NCBI RefSeq assembly: GCF_000987955.1
Contig: NZ_LAZU01000012.1
Coordinates: 62,001-126,000, forward strand
DNA from: Paenibacillus sp. DMB20
Lineage (GTDB): Bacteria > Bacillota > Bacilli > Paenibacillales > Paenibacillaceae
Direction: 5' to 3'
Length of the DNA stretch: 64,000 bases
Shown: piece by piece, positions 54,458 to 63,632 of the stretch
How positions within the stretch are numbered: the first letter of the stretch is position 1
How the letters are laid out: the number at the start of each line of letters is the position of its first letter
Translations under genes and position numbers: made by a program
The notes under the pieces: generated by a model
The model's input: only the letters and a program-made list of their open reading frames with translations
What the model was told of the DNA's origin: nothing
The model's database searches: none

Positions 54458-55515
54458 CTATGATTTCCGTTCCATCCGGAGGAGATTGCCATAGCCGTCA
54501 AACTTGGCGACGATGGACTCTTTGCCTTTGCTGCTGAACTTATAGTCTCCCCAGTCTTTATCCACCTTTAAGGTATAGTCAGACAGACTTACGCCAAACA
54601 GTTTTTTGGCAGCGGGGCCGGCCAGCGCAATCCCTTCTTTTTCCGTCAATGTCTTGCCCTTTTGGTTGTCCGTTTTCGGTTTCACCGTCACGGAAACAAG
54701 CTTGCCTGTTTTGACTTCGACCGTGGCCGTTGCCTCAACTACGAATGTTTTTCCATCCTTGCCCATTTCCACTGCGCCGTATTTGGCGGGATCGCCTTTA
54801 ACCTCGATTTTTCTTTTCAGGTCCCATACTTCTTCGCCATTCAGGCCATCGTATTTTTTCCGTTCGATGTCCGTAAACGGCAGAACCTTGCTGTTTCCCA
54901 TGCTTTTTACCGCTTTTTCAGCCGTTGCCGTGATCTTGCGGTCCACATCCGCTGCTTTATATTTCAATTGGTACGCTTGCAGTTTGCCTGTCTTTGCATC
55001 AAGTTGCAGGAATTGATCGTCATCGGTGCTGAAGGTGATGGTCTCCGTTTGGTTCAGTTTGTTGTTGGACTTGAAAAAGTGCGCTTGGGTAAAGGACGTC
55101 TCCGATTTTCCGTTTAACTGCTTGGCTTCCGATTGGGCGGCCTTTAAATGCGTCTCGTAAGCCTCCGTTACTTCGTCCATGGCGAAGCTAAGCGATACGG
55201 TAAGCACCTCGCCTGAAATGGCGTCGACCGAAATGACGGCGCTCCGGTCCTTGGCTTGAATGATCCAACTCTCTTTTTGATTTTTTTCATCCGCCAAATA
55301 TTTATCCTTTGAAGCTTCTTCCAGTTGAAATGTTTTCCCGTTGCCATATTGCTCGATCGCTTTCTCTGCCGCCTCTGCAAGCTTCTGATCCAGATCGGCA
55401 TATTCAATTGCCTGCGGACCTCCGTTGTTCGTATCGGCAGGAGCCGCGGTAACAGGGACAGAGGCGAATAAACCGCATGCCAGCGCTGCCGCGAGCAATG
55501 TTTTTGTTTTTTCAT
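54458..55515 (-). CDS. Secreted PepSY/YcdB-like repeat protein, 5' frameshift (352 aa)
   Basis: Exported protein. With seven instead of six A in the run after the ATG (plus-strand T6 at 55507-55512) the start reads MKKTKTLLAAALACGLFASV and PVTAAPADT, a good signal peptide. The body has repeated PepSY/YcdB-like units (DLDQKLAEAAEKAIEQYGNG; VDRKITATAEKAVKSMGNSK; LTEKEGIALAGPAAKKLFGV). Its C-terminus is clearly related to the C-terminus of the neighbouring giant anti-sigma protein. It is downstream of the sigma/anti-sigma genes on the same strand and is probably part of that regulon. Confidence 0.78.
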
Positions 55516-55575
55516 GAGTAATAACCTCCTGAATTTAAAAATTTGATTTACAATGTCCCGCTTGTTTCAAAAGTG

Positions 55576-57975
55576 TTAATCCTGAATCCCCTCTTCCGGG
55601 ATCCGTTCCAGTCTCCAGAACTCGCCCTTGGCGTTTACAGTCCCTTTGATCGTCATCGATCCATTTTTCTTAAAGGTATACTCATTGAGCTTGACGCTCA
55701 CGTCCGCACCTTCAAGATCCGTGCCAAACACTTGTTTGACCGTCGAACTTACCATTGCGATGGCCTGCTCTTGCGTGTAATGCGGTTCTGCATACTTTTT
55801 CCGTGCTTCCAGCTCATCGCCCGGATGATCGTTTTTGTAGCCCAGTTCAACCGACCATACCCGGTTCGTCCGTACGCCTACTTTGGCGAACACGCTCATG
55901 TCGCGACCAAGCTCCCAAACATGCTCGGCCGGCGTCATTTTCTGACTCATATGGGTGACCCGCAAGGACTTGCCTTGGGATAAAACTTGGTATGCCTGCT
56001 CCGCGGCAGCTTTTGCCTTCGGATCAAGGTGTCCCGGCGGATAGTTTACGGCAGCTTCATCCACCTTGCCTGTTACGGCGTCCACGCTGATTTGGGCCTG
56101 TTGGTTCTGGAAAAGCCAGCGATCATTCGCCTTGGATTGCTCCCGGAAGGCTTCCTTGAATACGATGGGCTGCTCAGGGTTCATCTGCCGCAAGGTTTCT
56201 TCCACGGTGTCGCGAAGTTCCCGATCCGCCTCGCCGTATGGAATGACCCGCTGCACGGCAATCGGCTCTGCCGTCTCCTTCATCATAATGACGCTACTTC
56301 CGCTGTTGTCCTTCGCATAGAGGAACCATCGGTCGCTATAATCCATGACGCCGTACAGCTCAGCAGGCTTGTCCGGGGCCAGCTTGCGCATCGCCTGCTC
56401 TGCTCTCCTTACAATCTCCGGTTTTAATTCCTCCACGGTCATCTCGTAAACCGGCTCGTCGTATCCCGGCGGAAGCGGTTCTTCCGACGGTACAAGCGGG
56501 ATGCTCCAGCTGACGGGCGTTTTTTTGATCCAGCCTTCGAGAGACAGGGCAAGACTTTCAGGCATTTCCGTCTGGCCTGCAAAGAAGAACAATGTGCGGT
56601 TGCGGTAGTTTCCTTGCGCATCCTGCTCCAACTCCGTCGCGGATACCGCATGCATTTCCTTTTCCTGCCCATCCTTGAAACGCCACTGCAGGTCAACCGT
56701 ATCGGAACCAAGCTGCTGATCGGCTTCCAGTATCCAGCCCTTTCCTTGAAAGACGCTGGAGCCGTCCTTCAGCTTTTCCTCCGTTTCATCCGTTTTCTCG
56801 CGCACCTTGAACGCAACGCTTTTCCCGTTCACCTCCTTCCACAGCGGTTCTTTCGTCAGGTTTGCCGGCTGGAGTACGATGGACGATCCCGAAGGGGCTT
56901 TTTCCTGCGAATAAATGGCGGTCAGCTCCAATTTCAAATCCTTCGCTGTCCCGAAAGGCAGGAAGGGGTGCCAATATCTCACATGTCCCATCGTCCCCTG
57001 ACCATGGAAAAAGGCCTCAAGGTTGTTCGTGCCTCCCAGCATCAAATCTCCGCGTCTCAAGCCGTCAAATGCTGCAACGACGGTGCCTTGGCCATCTTTC
57101 ACCTCGTACCGGAACATCGGCTCGCTTTTCTTGGCGCTTCTCCATGCCTGCGTCTCGTCTACCTGCAGCACCAGCTCCGATTTGCTCGGTCCATGGTATA
57201 GCCGATGAAAATCTATGCTGAAGCCTTCCGGGGAGACGAAGCGCTTGTTAATGGGTACGATCGTCGTTGAAGCTTTTGCCCGGGTCAGATCGATCGGCAC
57301 TTCCAAGTGCCATTTCCCGCGGGTCCTGCCGATCTGGTTTATGTCGAATCGGACGGTAATCCGGTCCGGTATTTCCGACAGGGAAGAAATCCCGCGTCCA
57401 GGAAACAGGTCGTCCAGCGAGAGGGTCAATATCCGATCGTTTTCCGCATGGATTTGCCGCAAATTCAGCGGAAGCACATTCCCTTCGTCATCGACGATAT
57501 CGTACCGGTTCACGTAGGGATCATCGTCGGTCCCGTTCGGGATGAACGTATCAAACAAGCGATCCGAATTTAACGGGTTTCCGTCCTGCTCCACGCCGTA
57601 CAGAATCGAAACGCGAAACACATCGTGAATGGCCTCCTTCACTTTAAACGTAATTCCTTGATCGGTTGCCTGCTTGTTAATCGGCACGGCAAATCCTTCA
57701 TCCGCCGCTTTTTTCAATCCATCGTCCGTCTTGCCAAGGGAGAACCACGATTTTACATAGGCTGCAAACGTGGGAGACGCGGCCATTCCCAAGGTGATAG
57801 CCAGCACTAGACCTGCGGCGGTAATTCCCGCTATTTTCACTGCTTTCAGAGGGCGTGTTCGCACAAGACCGAGCTCCCGCTTGGCTTGCCGCACACCCAG
57901 CATGCTGCGCTCATGCAGTTCCTTCGGAATTTCGATGTTCTCAAGTTCCCGCATCAATCGATTGTGTCGGTTCAC
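55576..57975 (-). CDS. Giant DUF4179-type anti-sigma factor (799 aa)
   Basis: Membrane anti-sigma factor partnering the ECF sigma gene upstream (ATGA overlap). The layout is a cytoplasmic N-terminus (HNRLMRELENIEIPKELHER), one membrane helix at residues ~47-70 (VKIAGITAAGLVLAITLGMA), a DUF4179 extracellular domain, further beta-rich domains, and C-terminal YcdB/PepSY-like units (LDPKAKAAAEQAYQVLSQGK; YTQEQAIAMVSSTVKQVFGT). Ordinary DUF4179 anti-sigmas are ~300-500 residues, so this is unusually long; the extension resembles the next gene's product. It probably senses an envelope signal and releases the sigma factor. Confidence 0.88.
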   Translation of the reverse strand: MNRHNRLMRELENIEIPKELHERSMLGVRQAKRELGLVRTRPLKAVKIAGITAAGLVLAITLGMAASPTFAAYVKSWFSLGKTDDGLKKAADEGFAVPINKQATDQGITFKVKEAIHDVFRVSILYGVEQDGNPLNSDRLFDTFIPNGTDDDPYVNRYDIVDDEGNVLPLNLRQIHAENDRILTLSLDDLFPGRGISSLSEIPDRITVRFDINQIGRTRGKWHLEVPIDLTRAKASTTIVPINKRFVSPEGFSIDFHRLYHGPSKSELVLQVDETQAWRSAKKSEPMFRYEVKDGQGTVVAAFDGLRRGDLMLGGTNNLEAFFHGQGTMGHVRYWHPFLPFGTAKDLKLELTAIYSQEKAPSGSSIVLQPANLTKEPLWKEVNGKSVAFKVREKTDETEEKLKDGSSVFQGKGWILEADQQLGSDTVDLQWRFKDGQEKEMHAVSATELEQDAQGNYRNRTLFFFAGQTEMPESLALSLEGWIKKTPVSWSIPLVPSEEPLPPGYDEPVYEMTVEELKPEIVRRAEQAMRKLAPDKPAELYGVMDYSDRWFLYAKDNSGSSVIMMKETAEPIAVQRVIPYGEADRELRDTVEETLRQMNPEQPIVFKEAFREQSKANDRWLFQNQQAQISVDAVTGKVDEAAVNYPPGHLDPKAKAAAEQAYQVLSQGKSLRVTHMSQKMTPAEHVWELGRDMSVFAKVGVRTNRVWSVELGYKNDHPGDELEARKKYAEPHYTQEQAIAMVSSTVKQVFGTDLEGADVSVKLNEYTFKKNGSMTIKGTVNAKGEFWRLERIPEEGIQD

Positions 57976-58499
57976 TGCATTTCACCTCTCTTCAAGTTTT
58001 TTCTCAGCTTGTCGAGGCCCCGGTACAGTATCGTTTTCGTCGACCCTAAGGGCAGCTCCAGTATTTCCGAAATGGCTTGAAACGTATAACCTTGATAGAT
58101 TTTGAGCAGGATGACGCTTTTTTCGTAGGTATCCAGTTTATCGAGCATATCCTGTAAAGTTACGGCAAGGGGAATGTCTTCCTCAACGGTATCTTCAATT
58201 TGCTGCTCCGTGTATTCGGGAGGAAACAGAATGACTTTCTTTCGCTGCCTCAGCACATATATCGAGCGATTGATCGCAATTTTGAGTATCCAGGTTTTGA
58301 AATATTGCGGCTCCCGCAAGCTGCCGATTGACTTAAAGGATTGGTATGCCGTCTCTTGAACGACATCAAGCGCATCCTCCTTGTTCTTCACATACATGTA
58401 GGCGATCCGATAGATCGATTCCTCGTGCTGTTGAAACAGCTCAAGAAACGCCTTGTCGTTGCCTTTCTGCGCTTTTTTCACGAGCTTATGTATATCCAT
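57972..58499 (-). CDS. ECF-type RNA polymerase sigma factor (175 aa)
   Basis: Sigma region 2 (ESIYRIAYMYVKNKEDALDV and VQETAYQSFKSIGSL), a linker, and region 4 (YEKSVILLKIYQGYTFQAIS with HTH LPLGSTKTILYRGLDKLRK). AAGGAGATAACG precedes the ATG. The stop overlaps the anti-sigma start by 4 bases. A second sigma/anti-sigma pair of the same type lies at the left edge of the window. Confidence 0.92.
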   Translation of the reverse strand: MDIHKLVKKAQKGNDKAFLELFQQHEESIYRIAYMYVKNKEDALDVVQETAYQSFKSIGSLREPQYFKTWILKIAINRSIYVLRQRKKVILFPPEYTEQQIEDTVEEDIPLAVTLQDMLDKLDTYEKSVILLKIYQGYTFQAISEILELPLGSTKTILYRGLDKLRKNLKRGEMQ

Positions 58500-58771
58500 G
58501 TGACATCGTTATCTCCTTCCGTCTTACTTATTAGAGCACGGGGGAGGGGAATTGGCTTTGACTTTTGAAAAATATTTAGGCTGCTGCATTAAGGCCAGGC
58601 GGCAAATAAGGCAGTCCTGCGGTGTTGGCCACCGAAAAATAAATAAAATAGACCACTCCGGCAAAGGAATGGTCTACCTTACATGCGTTTCATATTTAAT
58701 GTTGATTTCATTCAACACATAGTGATACCAGCAGATAATGGTTATTGATGATTTTACCATCTTCATTAAAA

Positions 58772-59314
58772 TCACCACTCAGGCTCATAATCCCTTAGCT
58801 TTCCCTCGTAGATCAACTGCAGGCGGTCGCATTTCCGAAAATCATCGGGCGTGACGAGCGCAGGCAGCTTATTCCACAGCTTTATGCCCGAACGTTCCAG
58901 AATTTCGGCGACGAATTGCGAACAAAAATACGAGTTGCTGAACTCGACCGGTTCTTTGATGGCGATTCCGATCACGCCCAGAATATTATAGAGGAATTTT
59001 TTGTGCTGCCGGATGAAAATTTGCAGGACGCGCTTCATTTTCTCGACTTCGCGGTCGGATACCTTCAGCTCGTAAATGACGCAAGTCGTATCCGGATATT
59101 TGCTGAACGTGCCTGTCTTGATGTCTTCCTTCACGAAGCCTCCGTTCAGCGGGTTATTGGGATTTTTCCGCCCGAAGCTGTACAGCTCCGAAAGCTCGCG
59201 GTCAAAGGAAATCGAAGCATGATTGTAAGGCGCTCTCGTGTAGCTCTGTATGAGTTTCGTAAAAAGCGTCCCGGTATTGGTAAGCAGAATAAAGACGGAC
59301 CGATCGGCTGCCAT
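58772..59314 (-). CDS. YiiX/NlpC-P60-like cysteine hydrolase (180 aa)
   Basis: Permuted NlpC/P60 papain-fold protein: His in PYNHASISFDREL comes before the Cys in SYFCSQFVAEILERSG, the order of YiiX/YebB-type enzymes. Such proteins are proposed amidases or lipid-modifying thiol hydrolases at the membrane. No signal peptide is seen. It stands alone, divergent from the CdsA-like gene. The biochemical role is unknown. Confidence 0.78.
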   Translation of the reverse strand: MAADRSVFILLTNTGTLFTKLIQSYTRAPYNHASISFDRELSELYSFGRKNPNNPLNGGFVKEDIKTGTFSKYPDTTCVIYELKVSDREVEKMKRVLQIFIRQHKKFLYNILGVIGIAIKEPVEFSNSYFCSQFVAEILERSGIKLWNKLPALVTPDDFRKCDRLQLIYEGKLRDYEPEW

Positions 59315-59410
59315 TTTCGGAATTTCCCCTTATCAAGTTTGGACTATTCATTCATAATAACATATCATATGATTTCTTTAACGGAATCCTACCTCTCGAC
59401 AAGGCGGTGA

Positions 59411-60331
59411 ATGGCGGTGGACAGCTCGCTAATAACGTTAGCCCAAATTTTTTCAGCCTTGATGGCCATCCATTTGATTTATTATGCGGCAGCCAAAATT
59501 CAACCGGGCAAAGACTACACGGCCATCGGAATACGAATCAACACCTGGTGGGGCATGTTCTTCATCTTTTGCTTGGCAACCCTGCTTCACCCGGTCGCCT
59601 CGCTGCTCTCCCTGATGGTGCTGACCTTCTTCGCATTGAAAGAATATTTCTCCATGATCAAATCGAGAAAAGCGGACCGCAGACTGTTTCTGTGGGCGTA
59701 CTTGTCGATCCCCGTGCAGTTTTATTGGATTTATATCGAATGGTACGGGATGTTTATTATCTTTATCCCTGTCTATGTATTCTTGTTCCTGCCGCTCCCG
59801 CGATTGATAAACAAAGGAACGGTCGGTTTTTTGCGCAGCGTCAGCTCGACGCAGTGGGGGCTCATGCTGATGGTTTACGGTCTGAGTCATCTTGCTTATT
59901 TTCAATTTGCTTCGCCGCAGTACGGGGCGGGACTGGTGCTTTTTTTAGTGGTGCTGACGCAGCTTAACGACGTGGTGCAAACCCTGGCATCGATTTATTT
60001 CGGCAGGAGGAAAGTGGTCCCGACGGCCAATCCCCATGTGACTTGGGAAGGCTTTGCATGCGCGTTTCTCGTGAGCATCGGGGGAGCGCTTCTGATTTAT
60101 CCTTACCTGACGCCGTTTGACCGGAATTTCGGGCTCATGTCCGGCATGCTCATCAGCTTGAGCGGATTCTTCGGCAGCTTGACGGTTTCCGTGCTGAAGC
60201 GGGATTTGTTAATCGGGGACGACGAGAGGTTTGAGGCTTTGAAAAAAAGCTACTTAAGCAGGGTCGACAGCTTGACCTATACCTCTCCGGTCTTTTTTCA
60301 CGTGATCCGTTATTTTTTTGATTTTATGTGA
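59411..60331 (+). CDS. CdsA-like phosphatidate cytidylyltransferase (306 aa)
   Basis: Polytopic membrane protein with about seven helices. The C-terminal catalytic region has LNDVVQTLASIYFGRRKVVP, then SGFFGSLTVSVLKRDLLIGD (the S-x-x-K-R-D core of CDP-alcohol synthesis enzymes) and DSLTYTSPVFFHVIRYFF. It would make CDP-diacylglycerol or a related CDP-activated lipid. AAGGCGGTGA precedes the ATG. The housekeeping cdsA normally sits near uppS/dxr genes, so this is probably a second, specialised copy. Confidence 0.78.
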   Translation: MAVDSSLITLAQIFSALMAIHLIYYAAAKIQPGKDYTAIGIRINTWWGMFFIFCLATLLHPVASLLSLMVLTFFALKEYFSMIKSRKADRRLFLWAYLSIPVQFYWIYIEWYGMFIIFIPVYVFLFLPLPRLINKGTVGFLRSVSSTQWGLMLMVYGLSHLAYFQFASPQYGAGLVLFLVVLTQLNDVVQTLASIYFGRRKVVPTANPHVTWEGFACAFLVSIGGALLIYPYLTPFDRNFGLMSGMLISLSGFFGSLTVSVLKRDLLIGDDERFEALKKSYLSRVDSLTYTSPVFFHVIRYFFDFM

Positions 60332-60340
60332 ACTAATTAT

Positions 60341-60609
60341 GATGGGGGATTTTCCGAGACGAGGGCTATGACTATGTCGTGGATAAGGGTTGGCATGATC
60401 TGTATCGGTCCGCGGAAGTGAGGGGTGAGGGATCCACGGTGGTTAAAGCCATTGCCGGCTGGGAAGACATCAAAAAGCCCTTGAGGATCGACTATATCTT
60501 CTCCAGCCTGCCGGTAAAGGTCAGGTCCTCGACCGTCGTCATGAACGGCAAAAACGGACCGGTTATATCGGATCATTTTGGCGTAGCGGTGGAACTGGAA
60601 TCGTGGTAG
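60341..60609 (+). pseudogene. C-terminal remnant of an endonuclease/exonuclease/phosphatase-family protein
   Basis: GGGGATTTT gives the family's GDF, then after a break the frame reads DEGYDYVVDKGWHDLYRSAE and LRIDYIFSSLPVKVR with the catalytic SDHFGVAVELE end. An in-frame stop lies at 60340-60342 and nothing upstream matches the N-terminal two thirds. It is a truncated relic between the CdsA-like gene and the convergent HAAS gene. Confidence 0.65.
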
Positions 60610-60612
60610 ACG

Positions 60613-61167
60613 CTACCCGATTCTTGCTTCCAGCATGTTGCGGTAACGTTCGGAAAGAAAATTAAGGTAACGTTTCAGGTACTTCCAACTAAAGTAAGCG
60701 ATCCCGCCGATGATGGTACTAAGGACAATGGCATATGGGATGCTCCATTCGATCGGGACGGTATAACCCGGTCCAATATCCATGTTGATCCAAGTGACGC
60801 CAAAAGAACGAAGCACGCCTGCCAGGCATATGAGTATGGCGCTAAAACCGAAGCCGTAAGCGATGGATCCAAGCACGGGGACGACAATGACGCTCAACAA
60901 ACCGGCGGTACAATAAAAACCGGCCATGTTCAAAATTTCCTTAAAGGTTCGCGGCTTCTTCTGCATCATATAGGTGCTGCGGTAAGCTTTAGCCAGTTTC
61001 TTCGGGTCACCCAGCTTTGCCAAAATCGCGCCTTCTGCTTGGCCATTCCGTATTCCGTCCACGATATGGCTTTCGATTTCGCGAACGGCATCAATTCTTT
61101 CTTCCTCCGGCAATGTTCTTAAACTGTCGTATAACTTGTCTAAATAGGCTCTTCCCAATGGGCTCAT
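60613..61167 (-). CDS. HAAS/DUF1700 membrane protein (184 aa)
   Basis: N-terminal HAAS signalling domain (YDSLRTLPEEERIDAVREIE, then SHIVDGI...LGDPKKLAKAYR) followed by three or four membrane helices (LLSVIVVPVLGSIAYGFGFS; IPYAIVLSTIIGGIAYFSW). HAAS proteins are almost always encoded directly after a PadR regulator, as here (9-base gap), and are thought to modulate envelope processes. The target is unknown. Confidence 0.82.
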   Translation of the reverse strand: MSPLGRAYLDKLYDSLRTLPEEERIDAVREIESHIVDGIRNGQAEGAILAKLGDPKKLAKAYRSTYMMQKKPRTFKEILNMAGFYCTAGLLSVIVVPVLGSIAYGFGFSAILICLAGVLRSFGVTWINMDIGPGYTVPIEWSIPYAIVLSTIIGGIAYFSWKYLKRYLNFLSERYRNMLEARIG

Positions 61168-61176
61168 GAGCGTTCC

Positions 61177-61506
61177 TCACCTCTCCTGCATTTCGATTTG
61201 ATCAACGGCTTCAGCGATGTTGCGCCATTCATAGGACATCGTTTCCAATAGCGTCCGTCCGTCAGCCGTTAAACTGTAATATTTTCGCGGAGGACCGGAT
61301 TCCGACTCTTTCCAGTACGACTCCAGATATTTTTCTTTGACCAGGCGCCGCAAAATGGGATACAGCGTTCCTTCCGTTATAGCAAGCGGCTCCCAGCGGT
61401 TCAGTACCGTGACCAATTCGTAACCATAAGAGGGTCTTTTGCTAATTAACAATAAAACACAGTACTCCAATATTCCCCGTCGTACCTGAGAAGTCCATTC
61501 CGGCAT
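61177..61506 (-). CDS. PadR-family transcriptional regulator (109 aa)
   Basis: Winged-helix repressor with the PadR core RRGILEYCVLLLISKRPSYG and PLAITEGTLYPILRRLVKEK, then the beta-wing SGPPRKYYSLTADGRTLLE. It controls itself and the following HAAS gene. An operator candidate, CACAGTACTGTG, lies upstream at 61542-61553. Short single-domain PadR-s1 type. Confidence 0.9.
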   Translation of the reverse strand: MPEWTSQVRRGILEYCVLLLISKRPSYGYELVTVLNRWEPLAITEGTLYPILRRLVKEKYLESYWKESESGPPRKYYSLTADGRTLLETMSYEWRNIAEAVDQIEMQER

Positions 61507-61541
61507 ACTATCAAATCCCCCCTTCTGCCATTATGTTATCA

Positions 61542-61553
61542 CACAGTACTGTG
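61542..61553. promoter_or_regulatory. Candidate PadR operator
   Basis: Perfect 12-base palindrome CACAGTACTGTG, 36 bases before the PadR start. A further TGTACT follows 16 bases later. Confidence 0.5.
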
Positions 61554-61711
61554 CGATGCAATGTACTGATTTGTAAAGAAAGACGAAAAACGTAATATTA
61601 CAGGTGATTGGCTGCGGGTTAATATAACTTATCATCCTTAGGAGAAATGCCTCATAGAAAATGAAAGGGGCTTTGAAGCCCAACCTCATCACGAAATGGA
61701 GGAGAATGTCC

Positions 61712-62755
61712 GTGAGAGTCGGGAGTGCGCGAAAAGCGGCATCGGCGTGGGTATTGGAACACGTCGGTAAGAAGGCCGGCTTCAGGGGGGCTTTTTTCAG
61801 CGGTTCGACGATAGGGCTGCCTGATGATGCAGTGCTGCCAGCAACCTCAGACATCGATGTTATGGTCGTTATCGAGGATGCCGAGCCCCTGATGAAACTC
61901 GGGAAATTCGTATACAGGGATGCTTTACTGGAGGTCACGTATTTATCCTGGGACCAGCTAGCTTCAGTTGAGGAGGTTTTGACGTCTTATCATCTGGCAG
62001 GCAGCTTCCGTACGGATACGATCATTGCGGACCCTGCCGGATATCTGGGGAGACTTCAAACCGAAGTATCCCGCCGGTTTGCCGAGCAGGTCTGGGTCCG
62101 TCGCCGGTGCGAGAATGCATTGCAGAAGGTCGAACACGGACTGCAAAACATCGATACCGGCTTACCGCTGCATGACAAAATTACATCCTGGCTGTTTCCG
62201 ACCGGTGTAACCACGCACGTGCTGCTTGTGGCGGCGCTGCGCAATCCAACGGTTCGGCGCCGCTACCTGATGGCACAGGATGTTTTAAGACAATATGAAC
62301 AATCCGGGCTCTACGAGGAGCTGTTGAAACGGCTCGGCTGTGTTCACATGACTGCCCAGCGGGTCGAGCATCATCTGGAAGAACTCGCCCGAACTTTTGA
62401 CGCAGCTGCAGCCGCAGCCAAAACACCTTTCTTTTTCAGCACAGACATCAGCGCCGCTGCCCGTCCGATTGCCATTGACGGCAGTCGGGAGCTTATCCGG
62501 TCAGGTTACCACCGCGAAGCCGTCTTCTGGATCGTCGCAACGTTTGCACGGTGCCACAAAATTTTGGCTGCCGACGCTCCGGCAGACCTGCAGCGTGAAC
62601 ATATTCCAGCCTTTGAAGCGCTTATCGCCGATCTCGGCATTTCGTCTGACCGCGACCTTCTCCGACGTGCCGAAGACATCATTCAATTCTTGCCCAGGCT
62701 GTGGGAGACCGCCGAAGCGATCCTGTCCTCCAACCCGGGTATCTTGAGGCGCTAA
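61712..62755 (+). CDS. Nucleotidyltransferase-domain protein (347 aa)
   Basis: N-terminal Pol-beta-like nucleotidyltransferase domain: GAFFSGSTIGLPDDAVLPAT followed by SDIDVMVVIE (the G-S ... D-x-D metal site) and a third acidic strand LLEVTYLSW. The C-terminal helical domain resembles aminoglycoside nucleotidyltransferase-type proteins. GTG 61712 fits the GGAGG ribosome site (9 bases); ATG 61706 and ATG 61661 are alternatives. It stands alone. Transfer of AMP to a drug or metabolite is possible but unproven. Confidence 0.7.
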   Translation: MRVGSARKAASAWVLEHVGKKAGFRGAFFSGSTIGLPDDAVLPATSDIDVMVVIEDAEPLMKLGKFVYRDALLEVTYLSWDQLASVEEVLTSYHLAGSFRTDTIIADPAGYLGRLQTEVSRRFAEQVWVRRRCENALQKVEHGLQNIDTGLPLHDKITSWLFPTGVTTHVLLVAALRNPTVRRRYLMAQDVLRQYEQSGLYEELLKRLGCVHMTAQRVEHHLEELARTFDAAAAAAKTPFFFSTDISAAARPIAIDGSRELIRSGYHREAVFWIVATFARCHKILAADAPADLQREHIPAFEALIADLGISSDRDLLRRAEDIIQFLPRLWETAEAILSSNPGILRR

Positions 62756-62846
62756 GGGAGGTTGACAAGGCGAAATTCAGCCGAAAACCCATTAGAGCCG
62801 GCCCGTAGCTTGAATTAAAAAGCGCAAGTTTTCCGGGCGTTTACCG

Positions 62847-62883
62847 CAAAAAGCCCTGCCCATACAATGGACAGAGCTTTGTT
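62847..62883 (-). terminator. Terminator of the iron-sulfur repair gene
   Basis: On the minus strand, AAAGCTCTGTCCAT pairs with ATGGGCAGGGCTTT (two G-T type mismatches), followed by TTT. Confidence 0.6.
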
Positions 62884-62930
62884 CTGTATTCTCATATCTT
62901 TCGTATTCCCGTGAATTTGGCCGTTCAATG

Positions 62931-63632
62931 TTACATGGCTGCCCGTACCTTCTCGAACAATACGTTGTTCTCCAGGTGAATATGCTCGAAAGTATCCTTC
63001 TCCAAAGCGGCAAGGCGCTGATATACGAGTCGGTAGGTTCCGCAAGCACCTTCCGGAGGTTCGAAACCGTCCGTAATCTCACGCAGTTCCTTCAACAGAT
63101 CGCCCGCGGCAGCGTGTTCCGTTTCCAATTCCAAAACATGAGGCTTCAGGGCGTCCGCGGCTTCCGGCGTCGGGGATTGAACAAATTCCAGAATGAGCGG
63201 AAATACATTTTCATCCTCATCTTGGGTATGGTCCAGGAGTTCGGCCTTCAGGCTGGCGAATATTTGCTGCACCCGAAGGAGATGCGGGTGGTTCTCCCCA
63301 TGGACTCTGGCAACCTTTGTAACGTAAGGCGTTAATGACGGAAGTTCTTCACGCAGGAATGCATGGTGCTTCCCCTGAATATAAGCGATCAATTCTTTTT
63401 CCGTCCGTTTGGCGGTCGGATGGTGTTCCGCATAATCCTTCTGCTTTTGTTCTATATATAATATTTCAGAGAGAACATCAGAGGAATCAAGATTCCGGTT
63501 GTGGGCAGCTTCTTCCAGGGGAATGCGGCCTCCGCAGCAAAAATCGATCCGCAGCTTGCGGAATAAATCCGCCGTTTGCGGGACCGCGCTCACAATATCG
63601 GCCACCGTGGTTTGAAGGGATATCTGGCTCAT
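62931..63632 (-). CDS. ric: Iron-sulfur cluster repair di-iron protein Ric/ScdA (233 aa)
   Basis: Repairs iron-sulfur clusters damaged by nitric oxide or oxidative stress, using a di-iron centre in a haemerythrin-like domain. The N-terminal ScdA domain has the signature TADLFRKLRIDFCCGGRIPL. The C-terminal part supplies metal ligands in HHAFLREELPSL, HPHLLRVQQIF, LLDHTQDEDENVFPLI, ELETEHAAAGDLLKEL and FEHIHLENNVLF. AGGAGG precedes the ATG. Also called YtfE in Gram-negatives. A promoter responding to NO or low oxygen is expected, but I see no clear box. Confidence 0.92.
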   Translation of the reverse strand: MSQISLQTTVADIVSAVPQTADLFRKLRIDFCCGGRIPLEEAAHNRNLDSSDVLSEILYIEQKQKDYAEHHPTAKRTEKELIAYIQGKHHAFLREELPSLTPYVTKVARVHGENHPHLLRVQQIFASLKAELLDHTQDEDENVFPLILEFVQSPTPEAADALKPHVLELETEHAAAGDLLKELREITDGFEPPEGACGTYRLVYQRLAALEKDTFEHIHLENNVLFEKVRAAM

